Part shown: piece after piece, positions 41,649 through 52,599 of the stretch | Layout of the letters: each line of letters opens with the position of its first letter | Position numbering within the stretch: the stretch's first letter is position 1 | Origin: Beroe ovata | Lineage: Eukaryota > Ctenophora > Nuda > Beroida > Beroidae | Length of the DNA: 61,609 nucleotides | Assembly: GCA_946803715.1 (NCBI GenBank) | Contig: CAMPET010000217.1 | Location: 29,920 to 91,528 of the forward strand | Direction of reading: 5' to 3' | Notes under the pieces: model-generated | Told to the model about the DNA's origin: nothing | What the model saw: only the letters and a program-made list of their open reading frames with translations | Database searches by the model: none | Position numbers and translations under genes: made by a program

Positions 41649-43737
41649 ATGAACAAAGCTCACAACAAGTCATTTCCTGGTAAGAATTGTAAGGCCATGT
41701 GGCTGTTTTAGCTGTTCTACTGTTCATGTTCAGTGTTTATATGAATCAGAATGACTCTGATACATAATTGTTTTTACAGGTAGTGGAAAGATTAATACAG
41801 ACGTGTTGAAATCATCTTGCTCATACTCTACACCAACTTATGATCTTGATGCTTTGGATGACAAGAACTTACAACTTTGTTTAGTTAGTTAATCCCCAAT
41901 CTTAAAGAACACTTAACTGATTAGTCGGATATTTCCTGGTTTATTATTCAGGCTAACTATAAAAGCCCCAAGTTATTGCTAAATTGTTTGATGGCTAAAT
42001 TGTTTATCCAAGTCATGATACAAACATAATTTCAGAAAGGGGTATTAGTAACAAGTTCACTTAAATGTAAGAACTTGGCAAAATATAATGCAGAACTCTC
42101 TGACAAGATTCTTCATTCAAAGCTCAATCTTCCAAATCCTGGTAAGTACAACAGACATGTCTGTCTAGACATCTGGAATTTGATGTTCAATTTGTCAACA
42201 GAATTTCGAGTAACATAACTGTTCATTTGGGCACTCACACAGTCTTACATATTTCAGTGAAAGGTACTTGCAGACAGATTGCACAACGATTTTCCAAGCT
42301 TTCTGAAAGAGTGATTTTTATAGTTTTGGAAGGCGTTCTCAATGGATTACAGTACTTGCATTCACATCAGATCATTCATAGGTAGGCAGCGTAGTAAAAC
42401 ATTGATTAGGCAGCAAAATAATACCATCATGTTAATCATTGTAACTGATAACACTCACATGTCACTTCTAGAGCTGTACAAGGCAGTAACATCCTTGTTG
42501 GGAATACCGTGCTATTGACTGGTCTCCAGCACTCGTGTTCCTTTAGAAACCAGCAGAGATGTCATTCTACACCGCCAGAATTAGCCACGAGGCTCCCCTG
42601 GGCTTCGCCTGAACTAATTCGTCAGGTTTGTGTCTCCCTGTGTCTGCAATGGGCCTTGTCTGCAATAGTGTGTCTGCAATGGGCTATAGTGACCTTGCAC
42701 TGGATAACACTCCGATAACACTCCGATAATACTCTCCTGCATCATAAGTTGCTCCTGTGATTTTACTTGCAATATAACTATGAAGTGTGTAGCAAAAGTG
42801 AGAAGAACATCATGCTACTCATAGATATCGGACTGTTAGTGTTTTTACACACATATCCACTGCTGACCGTGCCACTATTATCAGGACGGTCAGGGCTATA
42901 ACCACAAAACTGACATCTACAGTGTGGGAATTACTATTTTAGAACTGCTAGCCGGCTACGCCCCATTTGAAGGATTTCCTAATACCAAGGTAATACCACA
43001 CACACCGAATTAGATATATGTGTAATAACGGACATTTGCAGACCATACGAGGAGGTCGATTATTCCTTATATAGGCATGATTTGCGCACTGCTCTGATGA
43101 GAAAATATCATTTTGAGAGAAGGGAGGGAGATGGCCAACAGTGAATTGATCTAGACCACATTGTAACACATGCTTCTATGAATATAATACTCTCTGACGT
43201 GAACAATGATCCATTTCAGATTTACCTGATGAAACTGTCTTCACAGAGTGTGCTTCCTTTCAGTCAGGGTTCCGGCCCGAGTGTGATATCGAAACGTTTA
43301 GTCAGGGTATGTATTACTACGTGATTCATTGATTTTGATAATCATTAATCGTTCATGGTGTGTGAAAGAGGGATCTTTTGGTAACTTTGATGATAAATAG
43401 GACGAGAAGTGTTGTAATGAACATTTTACTGTAGCAATAAATCCATTTCGTCAATAAATAGTCGACCTCTCTATCTCTGTTCAATTATGTGAACTACTAA
43501 ATATTCTCTCAGGTGATAGACAAATGCGTGCAGTACGATCCAAAATCAAGGTCGGAAATCACCGCTATCCTGAAATCCTCTTTCTTTGTGAAGATGCGTA
43601 ACAAGTCGGTTGATTTGAACTCTGAACTGAACAACAAATACAGCTATACCACATCATACGAACCCCCAGTTGAGCTTGAATGCAGTACAAACAGTAAACC
43701 AGGGTCAAATGGTAATGCTGCGCCGTGGATTTTCTGA
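41649..43737 (+). CDS. STRAD-like pseudokinase (STE20 family)
   Basis: STRAD binds and activates the LKB1 kinase together with MO25. Eight exons keep phase: 41649-41679, 41780-41883, 42036-42141, 42243-42381, 42472-42625, 42885-42989, 43220-43306 and 43513-43737, giving 316 residues (human paralogues about 420). The C-lobe is clear: LEGVLNGLQYLHSHQIIHRA, LPWASPELIRQ, GYNHKTDIYSVGITILELLA, and VIDKCVQYDPKSRSEITAIL. The HRD motif is HRA and the DFG position reads TGL, so it is a pseudokinase like STRAD (HRS, SGL). The N-lobe is very short and diverged, and no Gly-rich loop is seen. The protein ends APWIF, resembling the C-terminal Trp-Glu-Phe by which STRAD binds MO25. The 42243 acceptor is chosen for frame; an upstream acceptor would give better length but a frameshift. 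Confidence 0.72.
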
Positions 43738-44219
43738 GGGTCTTGCAAACGTGATCTTATTCTCTCAATCTCTATTGATATCGGGACTGATAGTAGAAAT
43801 CGTCGGAACTTGATCATTAGGTTTCAGAGCCAATTTGTGTGTGTATCGGCTAGTGAATGTGATATTACTATATTGCACCGCCATACCAATGCCTGGCACG
43901 TGAATGCCACAGAGAGACTGTGGGACAGTTTCGACATAGGATTGAGTCGAGCAAAAACTGGAGAAAATTGTGCGCATTCCATTATCGATAATCGAATGTA
44001 AATAACCTCTTGTAAATGCTTCATTTTATATGGTATTTTTGTATCGGTTGGTAATGATTGTGATTCATTAGTCTTGTGTAAATCACAAAACAGTATTCTG
44101 GGTTGACATCAATCATGAATAGTCCTTGATTCAATGGAATGTATTCTGATCCCTGACTCGATGTGACTAGATACTTCTCACTGTACGGCACTTGGAAATT
44201 ACCACATTTATCCCTTAGC

Positions 44220-46785
44220 ATGACTCTTGAAAAAGATGAAGGTATCATCGCCAATTTGACAGAGTTTGAGAGGCTCACTGTGAAGACGATATGCCCGACC
44301 CTTGACGATTACTTGAAATCCATCTCCAAAACTGGAGACACATGGTAATCTTATGATTCACTTGTTCAGATCCATTTTCTAATCCCTGATCCCCTTCCCA
44401 CATGTTTCAATTACAGTTGATTCTTACTTCTCACATGTTTCAGTTACAATTGGAACATAGTCAAACCGCTCCTCGTTTACAAGCTAGAGCGAGTTTTGGA
44501 CGATTTCATGGAGACAGTCACGGAGAATGGGGATGTGTCAGCTCCCTCCCCCACAGAATTCCAGACCACCAAAGACCGGTTACTGGGGTTGCTCAATGGT
44601 TTCTACCGGGCACCGTTCACCGTTCAGCGGCTCCTGGAATTGCTTCTCGAGCCGAATAAACACTACAAAAAGTTTGACAAATATTCTCGGGGACTAGAGA
44701 AAGTGAGTACTACCGTATTTGGTGTTATTCCCACCACCAAGCGGTAAACCCTCTTTTTGAAATCAATTACCTGTTTAGTGGCATGATATCATGCATGCAT
44801 GAACCTGTCAAATCCCTTTCGCCTGTCGTAAGAGCAGTATGAGTTAATCTTTCCCCGATTTTGGAACAAAAGTGGAACAAAATCGGAACAAATTGTCACA
44901 AAGTGGGGACATGCTCTGGAGGCCAGGATTTAAGTTCAAACGGGTCCCTGACGGTTCCAATAGTTTGTCCCGGTAGTGAACTTATGGATTGAGTGAAGTT
45001 TTTGGGTCCACCGACCTTTGGGGTGCCACCAGAGAGCCACCAAAGCCGCATTTTACCGCATTCGTTTTTCCGCGTTTTTGACCTCCAAATAATGATTTGT
45101 ATATGCTTGTAGGTACTCAAATTGATGCTCAAGATGTTCNATCAGTTGTTACCACTGTGGATCCATTCCCAAAGAAATCTCCATCTTCTCTCCTTCCAAA
45201 CACAGTTCTCAATGGAAATGGGATGATGAGGTGAGCTTTTCCTTTGTAACACAAGTTTCATGTAAACCATCTATAATCTATATACGTCGAACATCATAAT
45301 TAACTACATCTTTTTTCGCAGGAGTGGCGATGACCTTGCCAAGAATTCGAAGCCGCTCGTAAACGGAGACATGGAAATGGAAACGTTAGTATTCCTTACA
45401 TTTGAAAATAAGGGTGATTTGTATACACTCAGTTTTTTCTATAAGAAACTCTCTATAAGAAACGGAGCCTAGGATTTCCGAAAATTTAAGAAACTTAGCC
45501 TAGAGACCTGGAAAAATTTAGAAACTCCGTTGATTCAAATTAAGAAACTAAGAAACTTTGAGCCTAGAATTCTCAAATTTGTGTACAGAACCCTAGTACA
45601 ACGTTCAGTTCATCAACAGAAAACGTTTGGCTTCTGGGGGCTGCGCCCCCACACCCCCGCCCCTTCACTTTTATCCGTATACCACACATCTGCCACTTCT
45701 GATCGGAACTATTCTGACTCTAGTAAGTTTCGAAAATTTCTATAGGATACAGAAATAAGAAACCAGTTAAGAAACTTGTAGGCTCAAAATCACGAAAAAA
45801 TAAGAAATCTCTAGCCTAGGATTTTGATAAGTTTCTTATAAAAAAAACTGATTGTATTCGGATAATTTCATTCTCATTCCAGAGAAGAGAGTAAGAAACG
45901 GGCGAATGGGAGCGATGATCGATCACCTAAGCGACCGCGAATGCACGAGAGTACAGAAATTGACGATTTAGAAGAGGAAAACTTGTTTTCCAAAGAGAAA
46001 GATGTGATTGTCAATAACAATTATTCTGAGGAGGAAAATAAACCGTCACCACCCGTGGAAGCTCAGAAGGTAACGTAATCACTATTTATACACTGCTTTC
46101 TTTGCCGATGAAAAAGTGCCACCGTTAGTCTAAGATGTTGGAGATTTGCCAGTAAATTTGGGTCGTATTTCAGGGAGCCGAGTTTCCTGTTGTTACCGTG
46201 GCACCAGATTCGACCACATCCGAGCCCGGGGACGTAGTCAGCTTGAGCGAGTCATCGAAACCGATACTGTATCAAAATGAGTGAGTTATGACGGAATAGT
46301 GAATGGGATTGTAGTACATAGTGAATGGGATTGTAGTACACGTGACCCTGTATACTATATTATGAATGTCACACACACAATGATATTTGTGCAGCAGCAC
46401 GAATACGAGTGGTGTGAAGACGGAAGTGAGTAATGCGGTGGAACACGACTTGGTGAGCACAACAACTTGCTCGTCTGATGAGGAGGAGAAGTCCTCGTCT
46501 CTATCCGATATCCTGTCGGATCACCCAACTGATCAGAACTGCAGAGAAGGTATCCTCTCAATATTCCCATTTATAGTTTTGTTTCCCATTCCAGATTTAT
46601 CCTTCACGGAATTAATCTGGGTAATCTCTTCTTCGGTAGTCTCTTCGGAAGTCTCTTCCCAAGATTATATTGGGAGTAATTCAGCTGAGATGGATGGAAT
46701 CTTTGTGACAAATTTGTTAACTTTATGCGATGCCTATCCACAGGATAACACGCAGTCTATACAGAGGAACACGTTGTACATATGA
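44220..46785 (+). CDS. PPP4R2: Serine/threonine-protein phosphatase 4 regulatory subunit 2
   Basis: PPP4R2 scaffolds the PP4 phosphatase (PPP4C/R2/R3), which acts in the DNA damage response and at centrosomes. Exons: 44220-44344, 44444-44702, about 45113-45232, 45322-45385, 45883-46069, 46174-46280 and 46398 onward. The conserved N-terminal part is clear: KTICPTLDDYLKSISKTGDT, YKLERVLDDF, LLGLLNGFYRAPFTVQRLLE, and KHYKKFDKYSRGLEK. Later exons are acidic and Ser-rich with a basic patch (SPKRPRMHES), as in other PPP4R2 proteins. The third exon has an n at 45140, and the best-matching frame changes across it, so some bases may be missing there. The C-terminal end is uncertain: reading through gives a stop at 46785, but a donor (gaagG/gtatcc) at about 46548 may end the exon earlier. 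Confidence 0.85.
45429..45851. mobile_element. MITE in a PPP4R2 intron
   Basis: tcagttttttctataagaaa (45429 on) and its inverted copy ending ttcttataaaaaaaactga (45851) form 22-bp ends with one mismatch. The inside carries more taagaaac and gcctagga repeats in both directions. No coding capacity. Confidence 0.65.
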
Positions 46786-47799
46786 TATCTCCGGGCACAT
46801 CCGGCACACCCAGAGTTGTGCCCGGCACACCTTCTCTGGAGTTTTTGTGCCTTCTCCTCACAATCAAATCAGACTCTGTAGAATCAGAAACATACATGTA
46901 TTTAATCGCCTTCACTCCCTCTTATTAACCTGCTGTGAATTACTGCAAACTGAACTCAACCATGGAATTTACCATTGACCACCGATGATATGCACATTTT
47001 AAACATTTTACGTCATTGTGTTATTTATCCTGGATTTGCCACTAGCTCTATACCAATCCCGATATTGAAGATCTGGATTCAGGAATGTGATATTTAAATT
47101 GTGAGTTATCGACAGTTTCGTCATGTGTAAAATACCTATGTTTTCGGGGGCCCATTATCATTCTCCACAATAATATCGACAGAAAGGAATCTATAGTTTT
47201 ATTTAAGCTTCGTATCACATTTTCCATGTATTGTCTAAAAAGATAGTATTTGTTTCCTAGTATATTATCCGAATTGTGAGTCAATTCGTCGGGAGTCTCA
47301 TTAGTTAGCGATATTTCCCTGCCTTCATCCGAGTAGTTGAATTGGAGACGAATATTCTCAATATTAATTTGGTGAAGATCTGCCCGAATTGGGCATTAGG
47401 TTTTCATATAGGTCGAACCATTTTAAAAGGGGTTCAGTTTTTAACGAGGAGAGAAATTCGAACAACGATCAAATGGTGTGATCTATCTCGAAACTAAAAC
47501 TTGCTGAAAAATGTGTAGCCTTTTTAGGTATATTTTGTATCTGAGTAAAGGTTTTTAACTGTTTATGGTGGGTTTGAGGTTTAACGATATAGCATTATCA
47601 ATCATCTCTTTGAGTTTCTGAATTTATTTGATACTCTCGCTTTTTGGAATTCTGCAAGAATTAAACCAGTATTGTTTCGTCTCTGATCTGTCCCAGTCCA
47701 ACTGATCTGTACCGCATGGTGAGATGAATATTGGCACTCAAACCTGTGATTAGTGAATACCTACTCATTCCCACTAACTCCCTCCCTTCCCTATTTAGC
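46786..47799. other. Intergenic region before RAD1
   Basis: AT-rich, without recognisable genes. A pyrimidine tract and ag (cctcccttccctatttag) end one base before the RAD1 start codon, suggesting a 5'UTR intron whose first exon lies somewhere in this stretch. Confidence 0.5.
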
Positions 47800-48612
47800 A
47801 TGGTACAAGACAGCCAGCCTCTGTTTGAGGCCCGTCTTGACAATGTTCGCTGTATATCCACAGTGCTTAAGTCAGTGTCGTTTAAAGACCACGCCACCAT
47901 TTTCATCAGTAACAACGGACTCAAAGTGACTGTTGAGGAGAGCAAATGCGCGCAGGTTAACGCATTCCTCCAGTCCTCCCTATTCCAGACCTACTCATTC
48001 TCCTCAGAAACCATTGTGTTCAGGATAAACCTGCACGTGCTGATGGAGTGTTTGAACATATTTGGTGGTTCACCAGGCCAGTGTTTCACCTCTCTCCGTA
48101 TGTTTTACCCGGGGGAGGGCCACCCCCTTGGACTGGTACTAGAGGACGGGGGAGTGGTCACGGAGTGCCATATCAAGACACTCGACGCTGACGAGATCCT
48201 CGATTTCAACTTCACCAGCGTGGGTGTTGAGAACAAGATTATCATGAAGTCGGAGTGTCTGAGGGACGCGTTCACTGATTTGGACGTGAGTAGCGAGGTG
48301 GTGGAGATACTCATGTCTCCTGATGCCCCCTGGTTCAGGTTGTCCACATTCGGACACGCTGGTCGGACTAGTAACGAATATCCCAAGGATTCGGACATGG
48401 TCGAATCGTTTGAGTGTACACGGACACAATCTAACAAGTACAAGCTGACACTGCTCAAACCGTCCATCAACGCGCTTCTCCAGAGTACCAAGATATCAAT
48501 CAGAATGGACGGGAGGGGGTTTCTGTCCCTTCAGTATATGATAAAAACAGAGGACAGCAACACGTCCTTTGTGGAATACCTCTGTGCTCCTGATGAGGAC
48601 CATGAGGATTGA
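47800..48612 (+). CDS. RAD1: Cell cycle checkpoint protein RAD1 (9-1-1 clamp)
   Basis: RAD1 forms the RAD9-RAD1-HUS1 ring loaded at DNA damage to activate ATR. The coding sequence is a single exon of 270 residues (human 282). Strong matches: FEARLDNVRCISTVLKSVSF, GLKVTVEESKCAQVNAFLQS, VFRINLHVLMECLNIFG, LGLVLEDGGVVTECHI, FRLSTFGHAGRTSNEYPKDS, and GRGFLSLQYMIKTEDSN. Two PCNA-like folds are spanned. The start at 47800 is preferred over 47731 because a splice acceptor lies directly before it and the extra residues do not match the family. Confidence 0.96.
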   Translation: MVQDSQPLFEARLDNVRCISTVLKSVSFKDHATIFISNNGLKVTVEESKCAQVNAFLQSSLFQTYSFSSETIVFRINLHVLMECLNIFGGSPGQCFTSLRMFYPGEGHPLGLVLEDGGVVTECHIKTLDADEILDFNFTSVGVENKIIMKSECLRDAFTDLDVSSEVVEILMSPDAPWFRLSTFGHAGRTSNEYPKDSDMVESFECTRTQSNKYKLTLLKPSINALLQSTKISIRMDGRGFLSLQYMIKTEDSNTSFVEYLCAPDEDHED

Positions 48613-48997
48613 GGATTTTACTCTGGGACGTGAATGGAGGACAAAATCAGAATTGGGCATTTTGATAATGTTATTGGTTCAGTGATAGGGGTTATTTCCC
48701 AGTTTCTACTTTTCTAGCCGATCTGTCGTGAGAACTCCTCACTGAGGAGTAAATTAGGAGTGAACTCAGTGGTCTTAAGACAATCAGATTGACTTAAATT
48801 TTGTTTGTTTCACGATTTTTAATTTATTGAATTATTTCTTTTCATGTTTTTATTTCAGTTGGTTAAGTATTCTCATAGAACTGCTTGTCTTTTTTTCAAT
48901 TTTCATCCTCCGAGCTCCGACACTGTTCATTGAGTTATATTTTTGATCTTCTTACATTTCACATCAACTATGAGCTAAACTAGCTCACAACTAAAGC
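48613..48997. other. Short spacer between RAD1 and CIAO2B
   Basis: AT-rich, no feature other than the RAD1 3'UTR and the CIAO2B 5' region. Confidence 0.5.
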
Positions 48998-50121
48998 ATG
49001 AACCGAGGCACCCTACAGAACGCTACTCCCATTATCAAGGAGGTAGCTCCGCGCTGCAGAGAGACGCGCAATACTGACTGGGATGATGAGGTAACATGGA
49101 ATTCCCCACTTTCGGAACCCGCCACTTGCTTTAGTCTTTCTACCCTATGTTCCTTTGTCCTTGCTCGTCATGTACTGAGTACTGGTCGAGCATGAACATG
49201 TACCTAACTCATGTCAAGCATGTGCATACTACACAGCCCGTGACCAGCAACAGCATGTGCTTCGCTCGTGACCTACATGTGTCCCCCACAGGTTTATGAC
49301 GAAGTAGATGCTCGTGAAGTGTTTGACTTGCTGCGAGATATCAAGGACCCGGAGCACCCCCACACACTAGAGGAGTTGAGTGTGGTACAGGAGGAGCTAA
49401 TCACGTGTAATGATGCTGAGAATTACATAGATGTGAGTAATAGGTGCTGGGTATAATACATGATGTATTGTGTACACCCTGTATAGTGTATACATTGTAC
49501 AGTGTGTAAAGTATATTATGTATTGTCAATTGTCATGCACAGTACCATGTACAATGTGAATTGTATAGAGATCATTATACTGCAGTTGTATTTACCCCTA
49601 TCTCACACACACGTGTACATTTATCAGGTGACGTTTACACCCACTATCCCACACTGCAGCATGGCTACCCTCATTGGTCTTTCCCTCAGGGTTAAACTAC
49701 TCCGCTCTGTTTCCAGCAGGTACTGTATAATTGTTACAGTGACCGTAATGACAGTGGATTGGGCCCTAGGGGGGAGGACAGTGGTTGTGACGCTTTACTA
49801 AACCGTCTTAGTGATGTTAGGTATCAATCTTAGTGATGTTTTCTATTCGTGCTAAATTTACCACAAAATTAGGAACAGCCCCAACGTTACTATAAGTTGA
49901 AATGACGATTTGGCATTATAGCAACCACATTGTGTCCACATTATGATAACCACGTGTCAATATGACCCAGGTTTAAGGTGGACATTAGGGTGACCCCAGG
50001 AACACATCAGAATGAGAGCTCTATCAACAAGCAACTGGGGGACAAGGAGCGCGTTGCTGCCGCATTGGAGAATCCACAGTTGCTAAACATGGTCAACCAG
50101 TGTATATACGGGGTAGAGTGA
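48998..50121 (+). CDS. CIAO2B: Cytosolic iron-sulfur assembly component 2B (MIP18/FAM96B)
   Basis: Part of the CIA targeting complex (CIAO1-CIAO2B-MMS19) that delivers Fe-S clusters to nuclear and cytosolic proteins. Four exons, 48998-49090, 49292-49432, 49628-49719 and 49971-50121, give 158 residues (human 163). The DUF59/MIP18 fold is clear: [50 protein letters not shown] with the reactive Cys, RVKLLRS, and [20 protein letters not shown]. The tail [15 protein letters not shown] identifies the CIAO2B rather than the CIAO2A branch. The start at 48998 gives [12 protein letters not shown], matching LENANPLIY in human. Confidence 0.96.
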
Positions 50122-50140
50122 CGCAGAGCACGCAGACAAA

Positions 50141-50222
50141 CACACACACACACAGGAGCATGTGTCACAGAAACACTCAACTCTGCCGCAATGACAGGGA
50201 TGTCATACACACACACACACAG
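50141..50222. repeat. CA microsatellites after CIAO2B
   Basis: Short (CA)n runs (50140-50153 and 50207-50220) in the 3' region of CIAO2B. Simple-sequence DNA. Confidence 0.7.
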
Positions 50223-50536
50223 CGCGACAGTGTCAAGAACATTGCTACTCGCGGTTCGTTATCCGACAACATGACAGCTTGGCGTGATGACTGAGGGGAT
50301 GTGATGACTGAAGAGTGAAGGTCGTTGAAAACCGAAAGGAATTGGACCTTGTGATACCAAACTTTCGTTTGCTCATCTGATAGAGATAGCATGCACACGT
50401 CGTACAATGTACATTCATCACTTGATAATGAATTCTTGTTTTAACCTAAAATTTCATCGATACCCTATGGCTCCTGTTCAAATTTTTGACTGTTTAAGAT
50501 ACAATTGAGATTGCTAAATCACACTTGTTCTAGACC

Positions 50537-50626
50537 ATGGCTAAAGATGCAAAGGTAGACGAAGGAATGCCTCATCGTCTCATTAGGCAGTCCATACTGA
50601 GCTATTTTGGTGGGGGTAGCGGGTTA
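50537..50626 (+). other. Possible first exon of an unidentified gene
   Basis: From the ATG at 50537 the frame reads MAKDAKVDEGMPHRLIRQSI then LSYFGGGSG and reaches a plausible donor (gcgg/gttagt). The sequence looks protein-like and is preceded by ctagacc before the ATG. I could not find a phase-compatible second exon before the minisatellite at 50806, so the gene is unproven. Confidence 0.25.
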
Positions 50627-50805
50627 GTGAGTGCTAGATACCTCATTAAATCTGAGATCCTGAGTTTTTGGTTATGCTGAGATGTGAAAAATAACGTTTT
50701 CATCAGAACTCTTTGCCCGAAGAGTGAGATACGTTGATACGTAGGAGTAAATGACGAGGAGGCGACAAATGAGGCAGAAGTGACTCGCCTTGTCACAGTG
50801 GTCAG

Positions 50806-51008
50806 ACGAGGATATCACGAGGATATCACGAGGATATGACGAGGATATGACGAGGATATGACGAGGATATGACGAGGATATGACGAGGACATGACGAGGA
50901 TATCACGAGGATATGAAGAGGATATGACGAGGATATGACGAGGATGTGATGAGGATGTGACGAGGATGTGACGAGGATATGACGAGGATATGACGAGGAT
51001 ATGACGAA
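50806..51008. repeat. 11-bp minisatellite (cgaggatatga)
   Basis: About 18 copies of cgaggatatga with variants (atcac, gacat, gatgtgac). Because 11 is not a multiple of three, all three minus-strand frames read the same Ser/Tyr/Pro/Arg/His/Ile/Leu repeat without stops; these frames are a by-product of the array. Confidence 0.9.
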
Positions 51009-51137
51009 GAGGAGGAAATTCGTTGGGGAGGAGCTGATGGACAATCACGATCTATGAAGTATGAACTGCTACAGGTACTTTGTTTGTTGAATGTAGTTTG
51101 TTGGAGAGTTAAATCCACCAGTATGTTCATGTGCACA

Positions 51138-51215
51138 GTGCACACACACGTGTCACACGCACACACGCGCAGTGCGCACAAACGTCAAACACACACACAC
51201 ACACACACACACACA
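51138..51215. repeat. CA-rich microsatellite
   Basis: Interrupted CA repeats (acacacacgtg, acacgcacacacgcgc) followed by an uninterrupted (AC)n of about 28 bp. Confidence 0.8.
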
Positions 51216-51593
51216 AAGAATGATTATTCTCGGTGCTGTCACGTACGAACATAATCTCATGGATATGGAGTCATGAAGTTGCCATATTTCTCTGCAACGT
51301 GTGTTACTATACAGCAGCGTTGTTCATATTTCATTCCTTCGTACGAGTCAATTCAGTGTGACTCTGTCATACTGTCACGGTACAAAGCGTGATTCATGTT
51401 CATTTTCATGAATATTAATGAATTGATGTGCATCATTCTCGCTCTAATCATTTGGACACCTTATTGATTTGAACTGACGTTCCCCTAGGAAACATGGTTA
51501 ATCAGACGTCACATATACTCGACCTCATGTGTGTCACCTGTCACAGTGTCACAAACCTTAATACATCACAGCTTCAATTCTTCGTATTACTTG

Positions 51594-51718
51594 TGTAGGT
51601 GTTTGTGTGTGACGTGGTTGTGTGTGTGTGTTTGTCTTTGTGTGTGTGTGTGTGTGTGTGTACTGTGTGTGTTTTTCTTTGTGTGTGTGNTGTGTGTGTA
51701 TGTGTGTGTGTGTGTGAT
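51594..51718. repeat. TG-rich microsatellite with an unresolved base
   Basis: Interrupted (TG)n with an n at 51690. Frames across it are Cys/Val-rich artefacts. Confidence 0.85.
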
Positions 51719-52139
51719 AGGGAGAGAGAATGGCTGATGTCATTTTGCTTGACTATATACGCACTATACGATCGCGACTCTGATTTGCTCTACGTAGATA
51801 ACAAAAGTGTTACAATCCATTCATGTGCACTCTGTCTCTCCTCACTGAACCATGACGTGGTTTCATGAGCTAGTTTTCATGCACTCAAATCGACAAGCTA
51901 CTGATTTTTAGGTTTGATTTGTCGGCTTGATCAATGCTCACGTGTCCTTGCATTTAGTATGTGTCCGCGTTATTATGTCTCAAAGTGTCCTTTGAGTGGC
52001 TCCAGTAGCATCAGAGTAGCTTTCTGGGTTCATTCTGTGTAAGCTTTTTCATTGCGTAGTGCATACTATGACAATTGACAGATCATGGAACGCGAAGTAT
52101 GCCACACGATGACTGATGGGAAACACATTCATAAGTTCA

Positions 52140-52248
52140 TACAGACACAGACGCACAAACACATTCACACAAACCCACTCACAAACCAGACACTCACAGA
52201 AACAGACACACTCACACACAAACACTCACACACGCACACTCATACAGA
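52140..52248. repeat. CA-rich degenerate repeat
   Basis: cacaaac, cacactcac and cagacac variants form a His/Thr-rich frame that is simple sequence rather than a gene. Confidence 0.7.
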
Positions 52249-52477
52249 TGTATCGAGTTTAATAGACAGCCTGGTGGCAAGCATAGGCAATCTTGAGAAT
52301 TGGGCTACAAATTATCAGTATTGCATGAGGAGATCAGGTGCATATGATGGGAATGTTGTGATGCATTCCATGCTATGATATATTCCAGTGTTGTGCCACA
52401 TTGCACCATCATCATATAATGTAGTGTGTGACCCTCAGGTTTATCTGCTGTTGTTGTTGTCATGACAACCCACTAGA

Positions 52478-52593
52478 TTCCCTACTCCCCTCCCATATTC
52501 CCCCTGCTCCACATTTCCCCTACTCCCACTCCCCTGCTCTCACTCCCCTACTCTCACTCCCCCTACTCTCACTCCCCTACTCTCACTCCCCCA
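52478..52593. repeat. C-rich tandem repeat ending at an n
   Basis: Repeats of cccctactctcact up to the unresolved base 52594, immediately before the large duplication starts. Assembly join likely. Confidence 0.8.
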
Positions 52594-52599
52594 NATGCA

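Noticed and set aside
47048-47284. 78-codon minus frame before RAD1
   Set aside because: No motif, AT-rich context and no splice or start support.
50806-51008. CRISPR-like array
   Set aside because: Direct 11-bp units with no spacers, in an animal genome; it is a minisatellite. The same holds for the arrays at 3290, 11775, 60000 and 60800.
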